Below, in pieces: positions 1-5,350 of a DNA stretch of 6,350 nt. This DNA is from Acidobacteriota bacterium (lineage in GTDB: Bacteria > Acidobacteriota > Vicinamibacteria > Vicinamibacterales > SCN-69-37). The stretch covers positions 1 to 6,350 of the forward strand of contig JAKALV010000196.1 of NCBI GenBank assembly GCA_021824055.1. The letters are read 5' to 3'. How positions within the stretch are numbered: the stretch's first letter is position 1; each line of letters begins with the position of its first letter. The position numbers and the translations under genes were made by a program. Below the pieces are notes generated by a model. That model worked only from the letters and a program-made list of their open reading frames with translations. It had not been told where the DNA came from and made no database searches.

Positions 1-118
1 CGATTTGCGGCGGCGGCGTGGGCGTTGCCACCGGCGGCTTCTTGCCGCCGCAGGCAAACGACACGGCGGCCACGGCCGTGACGAACAACACGGAAACCAT
101 TCGGATGCGCAACATCAT
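1..118 (-). CDS. pal: Pal-like peptidoglycan-associated lipoprotein, N-terminal fragment (cut by window edge)
   Basis: Only the first 39 codons lie in the window; the gene continues past base 1. What is visible is a lipoprotein signal peptide: basic start (MMLRIR), hydrophobic stretch (VSVLFVTAVAAV) and a lipobox-like SFAC with the probable lipidated cysteine at residue 23, followed by GGKK and a Thr/Pro-rich linker. Position -3 of the lipobox is Ser rather than the usual Leu/Val, a mild deviation. The start is taken as the first of two adjacent ATG codons because an AAAGGA Shine-Dalgarno sits just upstream; the second ATG or Met7 are alternatives. The OmpA-like peptidoglycan-binding domain that would prove Pal is outside the window, so the name rests on position: it follows tolB by 23 nt in a Tol operon, where Pal is expected. 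Any other outer-membrane lipoprotein is possible. Confidence 0.72.
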   Translation of the reverse strand, partial: MMLRIRMVSVLFVTAVAAVSFACGGKKPPVATPTPPPQI

Positions 119-130
119 CGGGTCCTTTAC
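119..130 (-). promoter_or_regulatory. Ribosome binding site of the pal-like gene
   Basis: On the minus strand the sequence GTAAAGGACCCG directly precedes the tandem ATG ATG. AAAGGA is a good Shine-Dalgarno match at about 5 to 6 nt from the first ATG. It is the clearest ribosome binding site in this operon and fixes the start, since the preceding tolB stop lies only 23 nt away. Confidence 0.6.
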
Positions 131-141
131 TAGCATAGCGT

Positions 142-1557
142 CTACTTCAGGAATCCCGACCAGCTGGGATAGGTATTTCTGCCCAGTTCGGTCAGGCGCC
201 GCACGTTCTTGCCGTCGATATCCACCACCGCGAGTTGTTCCTTGCCCCAGCGGGTCGTGAAGAACAGCACGTGGCGCCCGTTGGGCGCGAAGCTCGGGCT
301 CTCATTCGTGCCCTGGCCGCTCGTGAGCCGCCGCGCCTGGCGCGTGCTGAAATCGTAGAGCTCGATGTCGTGGCCGACCCCGGTCTGTGTCGAGTAGGCG
401 AGCAGCAATCCGCTCAGGCCCGGCGCAAACGTCGGGCGGTCGCAATGCGAGCAGTTGTTCTCCACGCGGTTCACGGCGCCGCCTTCCGGGTTCATCAGAT
501 AAATCTGGAGGCTGCCCGAGCGGTACGACGTGAACGCGATGAGGTTGCCCGACGGCGACCAGGCCGGCGTGTTGTCCACGGCCGCGTTGTTCGTGAGGCG
601 CCGCTGGCCCGTGCCGTCGCGATTGACGACGTAGATGTCCATGGCTTCGCCGTTGCGCGTGGACCCAAACGCGATCTTGGTCCCGTCGGGGGAGATGGCC
701 GGCAGATAGTTCTGGACGAGATCGGTGCCGTGGGCCGGGTGCGACATCCCGATCTGCCCGAAGATGTTCTGCAGCACGATGTCCGGGAAGCCCGAGGCAT
801 AGGTCATGTACGCGAGGCACTGGCCGTCGGGACACCACGAGGGCGAGATGTTCAGCGAACGGTTCGCGGTGACCTTCTGCTGGTTCGCGCCGTCGTAGTC
901 CATGATGTAGATCTCTTTCGCCGAGCGCTCCTCGATCGTCTTGCCGATGCGTTCGCCGTCGCGCGTTGACGAGAACGCGATCCGCGTCCGCGCCACGCCG
1001 TCCACCCCGCGGATGGTCTTGTGCATTTCGTCCGAGAACGTGTGCGCCACGCGACGCGCGCTGCGCGCGGTGCTGGTGAACGCGGCGCCATACGCCTGCC
1101 GCCGCTCCCGGACGCTGACCACGCGCAACTCGACATCGAATTGACCCGCCGCCGCGCCGGCCTTGACGGAACCAAGCGCCACGTAATCGGCGCCCAGCTG
1201 CGCCCAGCGGTCGTACGGCAGGGCGTCGATCGTCTGGGCCGACGGAATGCCCGCGTAGCTCGCCGCCGGCATCACGTCGAACTCGCGTTCGAACCGGAGA
1301 TCGGCGCTCAACACGTCGGTGAGGACGCGCGCCGCGTCCTGCGTGGTCTGGTCGGCCGTCAACACCACAAACGGCGGCACGGCAATATGGGGCGGCAGCC
1401 CCGGCCGGTTGATCATCGTGACCGCGATCGACTGCTCCTGCGCTTGCGGCATCGTGTAGTCGTCCGCGGCGGTGAAGGCCGACGGCGCCGGCGCGGCGGA
1501 GAGCCAGGTGACCGCGCTGATGGCGGCGGCGACAGCAGAAAGCAGTAAGCGTCTCAT
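142..1557 (-). CDS. tolB: TolB, periplasmic beta-propeller protein of the Tol-Pal system
   Basis: 471 aa, slightly longer than the usual roughly 430 aa. TolB is the soluble periplasmic partner that binds Pal and TolA. Residues 1 to about 27 look like a Sec signal peptide (MRRLLL, then an Ala-rich core, possible cleavage in the 22-30 stretch). Residues 44-66 (IAVTMI ... IAVPPF) resemble the TolA-binding strand and first strand of the N-terminal domain, which runs to about residue 190. The rest is a six-bladed propeller of TolB/PD40 repeats, recognisable from recurring SPSWCPDG (238), ISPDGTKIAF (288), WSPSGNLIAF (333), FAPGLSG (376) and FAPNGRHVLF (423), alternating with DIYVVNRDGTGQRRLT-type strands. 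ATG overlaps the upstream tolA-like stop as ATGA and no Shine-Dalgarno is apparent, so translation is probably coupled. Odd point: four cysteines, C241/C246 and a CxxC at 369/372, in propeller loops. Family assignment is firm. Confidence 0.95.
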   Translation of the reverse strand: MRRLLLSAVAAAISAVTWLSAAPAPSAFTAADDYTMPQAQEQSIAVTMINRPGLPPHIAVPPFVVLTADQTTQDAARVLTDVLSADLRFEREFDVMPAASYAGIPSAQTIDALPYDRWAQLGADYVALGSVKAGAAAGQFDVELRVVSVRERRQAYGAAFTSTARSARRVAHTFSDEMHKTIRGVDGVARTRIAFSSTRDGERIGKTIEERSAKEIYIMDYDGANQQKVTANRSLNISPSWCPDGQCLAYMTYASGFPDIVLQNIFGQIGMSHPAHGTDLVQNYLPAISPDGTKIAFGSTRNGEAMDIYVVNRDGTGQRRLTNNAAVDNTPAWSPSGNLIAFTSYRSGSLQIYLMNPEGGAVNRVENNCSHCDRPTFAPGLSGLLLAYSTQTGVGHDIELYDFSTRQARRLTSGQGTNESPSFAPNGRHVLFFTTRWGKEQLAVVDIDGKNVRRLTELGRNTYPSWSGFLK

Positions 1558-2312
1558 CGGATGTAGGGGAAGGTCAGCGTAATGGTCAGGCGGTCCGGCT
1601 CGTACGCGGCCGGCAGCGGGGGCAGATGCGCGTAGCTCAGCGCGCGCTGGGCATCGAGATCGAGGATCGCAACGCCGCTCTTCTTGAGCACATCGATGTT
1701 GGTGATCGATCCGTCGCGCTGCACCACGAACCGGATGACCACTTCGCCGGCCACGCCCAGATTCGCGTTCCAGCTGATGCCGCTGCGCATCAGGTTGATC
1801 CAGTCGGGGCAGCAGAAGTTCGAGTCCAGCGTGGTGCCGCCCTGGCCGCCGCTCGAGAGACCGAACGCCACTCCGATCGCTGTCGTGGCCGCCACCGCAT
1901 TGCCCGGCGTGATCTGCGCCCCGGTCGAGAGCTTCGTGGTCGGCGGCGCCTGGGGTGGCGGGGCGGTGCTCTTGACCGGCGGTTTCGCGGGAGCCTTCAC
2001 GGGTTCCGCCATGGCCGTCGACTTCGGCGCGGCGGGGATGATCGGTTCCGGACGCTTGTTCGGCGGCGCCACAGCGTCCACCTTCTTCCCCCCAAGCGCG
2101 GTCAGCCCGTTCGGCGCGGGCCCGGTGGCCCCGGCGCCAAGGCTGATGACCATGAGCTTCTCGGGCGGGTTGCCGGCCAGCCAGGCCGAGGGCAGCGCGG
2201 CCAGCGCCAGCAGCAGCATCACGTGAACGGCAAACGACGCCGTCATGGGGCGGCTGATGTCGTCCAGTTCACGGGCCCGGGCCACGAGGATGTCGCTCAC
2301 GCCTTCATGCAT
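1554..2312 (-). CDS. tolA: TolA-like energy transducer with TonB/TolA C-terminal domain
   Basis: 252 aa from the ATG at 2312. The frame stays open to 2369, but that would overlap tolR, while 2312 leaves a 10-nt gap after the tolR stop with a weak ATAGGG upstream. Layout: short cytoplasmic N-terminus; one membrane helix at about 23-45 that carries Ser26 and His30, the S-x3-H motif through which TonB and TolA contact ExbB/TolQ; a Pro/Ala/Lys-rich periplasmic spacer at about 64-125; a Gly/Thr-rich stretch; and a C-terminal domain at about 168-252 with GEVVIRFVVQRDGSITNIDV and a closing LTITLTFPYIR strand, typical of the TonB/TolA C-terminal fold. It lacks the long alpha-helical domain II of enterobacterial TolA, so TonB would also be a fair name. 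Position between tolR and tolB argues for TolA function: linking TolQ/TolR to TolB and Pal. A Cys pair (166/167) precedes the C-terminal domain. The stop overlaps the tolB start by 4 nt. Confidence 0.85.
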   Translation of the reverse strand: MHEGVSDILVARARELDDISRPMTASFAVHVMLLLALAALPSAWLAGNPPEKLMVISLGAGATGPAPNGLTALGGKKVDAVAPPNKRPEPIIPAAPKSTAMAEPVKAPAKPPVKSTAPPPQAPPTTKLSTGAQITPGNAVAATTAIGVAFGLSSGGQGGTTLDSNFCCPDWINLMRSGISWNANLGVAGEVVIRFVVQRDGSITNIDVLKKSGVAILDLDAQRALSYAHLPPLPAAYEPDRLTITLTFPYIR

Positions 2313-2322
2313 GGCAGCATCC

Positions 2323-2796
2323 CTATCTTTCGGTCCTTGGCGGCTGGGTGGCCAGTGCCACCCGCTCAACCCCGCCGGCCTTCAGGGCGTCGGTGACATG
2401 GATGATGTCCGCGTAGGCCACGGTGCCGTCGCCCCGCAGGTAGACGTCCTTCGTGGAGGTGTTCAGGAGCGCCTGGCGGACGCGCTCAGGCAGATCGGTC
2501 AGCCGCACGCTCTCGTCGCCCAGTTGCACCATCTGGTCCTTGCGGAACCCGGCGGGCACGGTGACGTAGACCGGCTCGGCCGAGATGGGCGTGGACTTGC
2601 GCGACTGCGGCAGGTTCACCTCGAACCCCTGCTGCATCATCGGCGCGGTCACCATGAAGATGACAAGCAGCACCAGCATGACGTCGACGAGCGGGACGAC
2701 GTTGATTTCGGAGAGCGCGGTCGAGACGCGCGGCCCGCGGCCCCGGCGTCCCGACCGTCCGCTGCTCGAAGACGCTGAAGTTTCGAGGCGCGGCAT
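2323..2796 (-). CDS. tolR: TolR/ExbD-family proton-channel subunit
   Basis: 157 aa. In the TolQ-TolR inner-membrane motor, this subunit supplies the proton-responsive aspartate and a periplasmic domain. The cytoplasmic N-terminus is Ser/Gly/Arg-rich (net positive, fitting inside orientation). The family signature SEINVVPLVDVMLVLLVIF spans about residues 29-47, with the essential membrane Asp at residue 38. It is followed by VTAPMMQQGFEVNLP and a periplasmic domain to about 150 (KDVYLRGDGTVAYADIIHVTDAL is the usual C-terminal half, about 116-138). Length is normal for TolR/ExbD. The ATG lies 10 nt after the tolQ stop with no good Shine-Dalgarno between them, and the next Met is inside the membrane helix, so this start is the only reasonable one. 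TolR is preferred over ExbD because tolQ and tolB flank it. Confidence 0.92.
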   Translation of the reverse strand: MPRLETSASSSSGRSGRRGRGPRVSTALSEINVVPLVDVMLVLLVIFMVTAPMMQQGFEVNLPQSRKSTPISAEPVYVTVPAGFRKDQMVQLGDESVRLTDLPERVRQALLNTSTKDVYLRGDGTVAYADIIHVTDALKAGGVERVALATQPPRTER

Positions 2797-2806
2797 CGTC
2801 TGGCGG

Positions 2807-3514
2807 CTAGGTGAAGTTGCGCTCGGCGATGTTGAGGAACTCCATCGCGAAGTCGTCCATGCTGACGGTGAAGGCTTTCACCTTGCCGGCGAGCTCGTTG
2901 TAGAAATACACGGCCGGGATCGCCGCGAAGAGGCCGAGCGCCGTGGCGATCAGGGCTTCGGCAATGCCGGGCGCCACGACGCCGAGGCTCGACGAGCCGG
3001 CGCCGGCAATGCCCATGAATGAATTCATGATGCCGATCACGGTGCCGAACAAGCCGATGTACGGCGTGATCGAGGCCGTGGTGGCGAGAAACGTCACACG
3101 TTTCTCGAGCCGGGTCACTTCGACGCTTGCCGCGCGCAGCAACGCTCGATCCAGGGCTTCCATGCTCTTCAATGTTGGACGCGCGACCGCCGGGGCCGGC
3201 TTGGCCGGATCGGCCGGACCCACGCCGCGCAATTGGGCGTTGACCTCCGTGTAGCCGGCGAGAAACAGGCCGACCAGGGGACTGGCCGTGAGGTTTCCGC
3301 AGACCGACTGCACTTCGGAAAAACGGCTGCTGCGCCGGAACACGTCCAGAAACGTCGTGGTCTCGGCCGCCGCGCGGCGGAACTGCGCGTACTTGGACGC
3401 GATGACGCCCCAGGAAATGGCTGAAAAAGTGACCAGAATACCCATGACGATCTGCGCCAGCGGCGTGGCGTCACGGATGAGCTTGACGAAGTCAGTCGAA
3501 GGCGTCGTGTCCAA
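2807..3514 (-). CDS. tolQ: TolQ/ExbB-family proton-channel subunit, TTG start
   Basis: 235 aa, normal TolQ length. This three-helix inner-membrane protein is the scaffold of the TolQ-TolR proton channel that energises TolA. Helix 1 is at about 18-40 (AQIVMGILVTFSAISWGVIA). A cytoplasmic loop follows, with a Pro/Ala insertion at about 96-113 (GVGPADPAKPAPAVARP). Helix 2 is at about 141-168 with the TolQ hallmark SITPYIGLFGTVIGIM, and helix 3 at about 183-205 with GIAEALIATALGLFAAIPAV, including Thr190 and the Thr145/146 pair expected to line the channel. These motifs match TolQ more closely than ExbB. The start is inferred: the frame opens at 3550 but has no ATG or GTG before helix 1, so TTG at 3514 is the best choice and aligns well with the known N-terminus. 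No strong Shine-Dalgarno is seen. First gene of the operon. Confidence 0.93.
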   Translation of the reverse strand: MDTTPSTDFVKLIRDATPLAQIVMGILVTFSAISWGVIASKYAQFRRAAAETTTFLDVFRRSSRFSEVQSVCGNLTASPLVGLFLAGYTEVNAQLRGVGPADPAKPAPAVARPTLKSMEALDRALLRAASVEVTRLEKRVTFLATTASITPYIGLFGTVIGIMNSFMGIAGAGSSSLGVVAPGIAEALIATALGLFAAIPAVYFYNELAGKVKAFTVSMDDFAMEFLNIAERNFT

Positions 3515-3637
3515 AATGCATCGTGTGTCGAAAGGGCGCCGGTGGGATCAGCGCGAATGCTTGGAAGAGTAGCACGCGGCCATCCCGCCTGCCAAAAACG
3601 CCGCCCGAATATTGATACGATGCGGCCTCTAGCCCTC
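3515..3637. other. Divergent intergenic region between tolQ and recN
   Basis: This 123-nt gap is the only sizeable noncoding stretch. It must hold promoters for both directions. The minus-strand promoter is described separately. For recN the best plus-strand candidate is an AT-rich patch, ATATTGATACGAT (3609-3621), containing a weak -10 (TACGAT, 3616-3621) without a convincing -35. I see no LexA-type inverted repeat of the Bacillus (GAAC-N4-GTTC) or E. coli (CTGT-N8-ACAG) kind, so SOS control of recN is not supported here; other LexA motifs cannot be excluded. Confidence 0.55.
3566..3595 (-). promoter_or_regulatory. Probable sigma70-type promoter of the tol-pal operon
   Basis: Read on the minus strand, TTGGCA (3595-3590) is followed after 18 nt by TACTCT (3571-3566), preceded by TGC, which forms an extended -10 (TGnTACTCT). 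Matches to TTGACA/TATAAT are 5 of 6 and 4 of 6. Transcription would begin near 3559, giving a leader of about 45 nt before the tolQ TTG. It is the best promoter-like pair in the divergent gap; seen by eye only. Confidence 0.5.
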
Positions 3638-5350
3638 ATGCTGCGATTCCTCAGCATCCGCCACCTTGCCGTGATCGACCAGCTCGAGATCGATCTCGAG
3701 CCCGGTCTCACCGTGCTCACGGGCGAGACGGGCGCCGGCAAGTCGATGCTGGTCGAGGCGCTCGACCTGCTCGTGGGCGGACGCGCGAGCGCCGACCTGG
3801 TCCGCACGGGCGAAGACACCGCCACCGTGCAGGCCATCTTCGAGCGCGGCGACGGCCGCGAGGTCATCGTCCGGCGCGAAGTGTCGGCGCAGGGGCGCAG
3901 CCGCGCGTTCGTCGATGACACGCTGGCCACGACGACGGCGCTGCGGGAGTTCGGCGCGGGTCTGGTGGATCTGCACGGCCAGCACGAGCATCAGGCCCTG
4001 CTCAATCCCGAGGCGCACGGACCGTTGCTCGACGAGAACCTGGGCGCGCCGGAACTGCTGGCGTCGGTCGCGGAACGGTTCGAGGCCTGGCGCGAGGCGC
4101 GCGCCGCGCTCGACCGTACGCAGCTCAGCGAGCGCGAGAAGGCCGCGCGCATCGAGCTGATCAATTTCCAGCTCGGCGAAATCGAAAAAGTCGGGCCGAA
4201 GCCGGGTGAAGACGAGCAGTTGGCCGACGAGCGCGTGATGCTGGCCAATGCGGACCGGCTCAGCCGGCTCTCGACCGAAGCCTACAGCGCGCTGTACGAC
4301 AGCGAGGGCGCCGCGCTCGCATCGTTGTCCGTCGTGTGGAAGCGGATGGCCGACCTGGCCGAGATCGATCCCAAGGCGCGGCCGTTCCTGGAGCAGCGCG
4401 ACGAGGTGAAGTCGCGGCTCGAGGACCTGGCGTTCTTTCTGCGCGGGTACGCCGCCGGACTTGACGCGTCGCCGGCCCGCCTGCAGGAGGTCGAGGACCG
4501 GCTCGCCGCGCTCGAGCGCCTCAAGCGCAAGCACGGCCCCGCGCTCGCCGACGTGATCGACCGCGGGAAGGCCCTGCGGACGGAGCTCGACGGGCTGGGC
4601 GCGAGCGAGGAACGTGCGGCCCAATTGGCGCGCCGGGCCGCGGATGCGGCCGACGCGTTTCTTGACGTGGCACGGCAGTTGTCGGCGGCGCGTCGCAAGG
4701 CCGCCGTCGCGCTAAGCCGCCGGCTTGAAGCGGCGCTGGCCGCGCTGGCCATGGCGAAGTGCCGCGTGGACATTCGGGTCGCCACCCACGAGCAGGACCC
4801 GGCGCAATGGAACGATCGGGGCATCGACCGCGTGGAGTTCTACCTCTCGCCGAATCCGGGCGAGGAACTGCGCCCGTTGGCCCGGATCGCGTCGGGCGGC
4901 GAGTTGTCGCGCGTGATGCTGGCGCTCCACGGCTTGTCGGCCGCGCCCGCCGATGGCGCCGGGCCGACCCGCACGCTGGTGTTTGATGAGGTCGACGCGG
5001 GCATCGGTGGGGAAGCGGCGGATGCGGTTGGCGCGGAGCTGCAGGCGCTGGCCCGCCGGTGCCAGGTGCTCTGCATCACGCACTTGCCACAGATTGCCGC
5101 CCGGGGCGACTCGCATCTGGTCATCGATAAACAGGTGAAGGGCGGGCGCACGCTGACCACGGTCACGCGGCTGGACGCCGGCGGACGCGAACAGGAGCTG
5201 GCCCGGATGATCGCCGGAGCCACGATTTCAACGTCTGTGGTGGCGTCGGCGCGCGAAATGTTGGCCGTTCGCCAGAGAAGCGAACATAAACCGAAAGGCG
5301 AAAGCGAAAGTCGACCGCGAGCGAAAGCGAAGGCTCCCCGTGGCGCGTAA
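3638..5350 (+). CDS. recN: RecN, SMC-like DNA double-strand-break repair ATPase
   Basis: 570 aa from the ATG at 3638, close to the family length (E. coli about 553). RecN is a cytoplasmic SMC-type ATPase that acts early in recombinational repair of double-strand breaks. The start gives the standard N-terminus MLRFLSIRHLAVIDQLEIDL; ATG 3620 and GTG 3542 in frame would add residues absent from the family, and no Shine-Dalgarno helps the choice. Walker A GETGAGKS is at 29-36, the RecN-specific DLHGQHEHQ at 111-119, and a helical coiled-coil section at about 150-375 rich in Arg/Glu/Ala. The C-terminal ATPase half has the ABC signature SGGELS from 419, Walker B LVFDE with D450/E451, and the H-loop THLPQIAA with H482. 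All catalytic motifs are intact. The last roughly 20 residues form a low-complexity basic tail (KPKGESESRPRAKAKAPRGA) outside the conserved domain. The gene overlaps miaB by 11 nt and diverges from tolQ. Confidence 0.96.
   Translation: MLRFLSIRHLAVIDQLEIDLEPGLTVLTGETGAGKSMLVEALDLLVGGRASADLVRTGEDTATVQAIFERGDGREVIVRREVSAQGRSRAFVDDTLATTTALREFGAGLVDLHGQHEHQALLNPEAHGPLLDENLGAPELLASVAERFEAWREARAALDRTQLSEREKAARIELINFQLGEIEKVGPKPGEDEQLADERVMLANADRLSRLSTEAYSALYDSEGAALASLSVVWKRMADLAEIDPKARPFLEQRDEVKSRLEDLAFFLRGYAAGLDASPARLQEVEDRLAALERLKRKHGPALADVIDRGKALRTELDGLGASEERAAQLARRAADAADAFLDVARQLSAARRKAAVALSRRLEAALAALAMAKCRVDIRVATHEQDPAQWNDRGIDRVEFYLSPNPGEELRPLARIASGGELSRVMLALHGLSAAPADGAGPTRTLVFDEVDAGIGGEAADAVGAELQALARRCQVLCITHLPQIAARGDSHLVIDKQVKGGRTLTTVTRLDAGGREQELARMIAGATISTSVVASAREMLAVRQRSEHKPKGESESRPRAKAKAPRGA
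5298..5332 (+). repeat. Short imperfect direct repeat at the 3' end of recN
   Basis: The 11-mer GCGAAAGCGAA occurs at 5298-5308 and again at 5321-5331, offset by 23 nt. It lies in a purine-rich, GCGAAA-type low-complexity stretch. Because 23 is not a multiple of three, the copies are read in different frames of recN: the first as G-E-S-E-S, the second as A-K-A-K. It encodes much of the variable RecN tail and also lies just upstream of the miaB start. Confidence 0.7.
5332..5342 (+). promoter_or_regulatory. Ribosome binding site and GTG start of miaB inside recN
   Basis: GCGAAGG (purine core GAAGG, ending at 5333) precedes the GTG at 5340 by about 6 nt, a plausible Shine-Dalgarno. The start lies 11 nt before the end of the recN stop codon, so ribosomes finishing recN could re-initiate on miaB. 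The next candidate, an ATG at 5379, would remove the first cluster cysteine and is not credible. Confidence 0.5.

Noticed and set aside
119..141. Possible terminator or processing site between tolB and pal
   Set aside because: The 23-nt gap has no GC-rich hairpin or T-run; it fits a plain intercistronic spacer with a ribosome binding site.
235..969. 244-aa plus-strand open frame antisense to tolB
   Set aside because: The composition is dominated by Arg, Ala and Val with no motif, and it lies wholly within the tolB propeller coding sequence. A GC-rich shadow frame.
1554..2369. Longer start for the tolA-like protein at 2369 (19 extra residues)
   Set aside because: It would overlap tolR by 47 nt and add a segment with no membrane-protein or family resemblance; ATG 2312 gives normal spacing.
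1626..2396. 256-aa plus-strand open frame antisense to the tolA-like gene
   Set aside because: Arg/Gly/His-rich, no domain, and it crosses the tolA-tolR junction on the wrong strand. A shadow frame.
3542..3637. Longer recN start at GTG 3542 or ATG 3620
   Set aside because: The RecN family begins directly at the MLRFLSIRHLAVID-type strand. The GTG start would also overlap the likely tolQ promoter.
3169..3930. 253-aa minus-strand frame crossing from recN into tolQ
   Set aside because: Ser/Arg/Thr-rich low-information protein that covers parts of two real genes and the promoter gap in a different frame. Not credible as a gene.
3629..4624. 331-aa minus-strand open frame antisense to recN
   Set aside because: It is the complement of well-conserved RecN coding sequence. 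Its protein is Arg/Leu/Ala/Gln-rich with no recognisable domain, as expected from a GC-rich gene read backwards.
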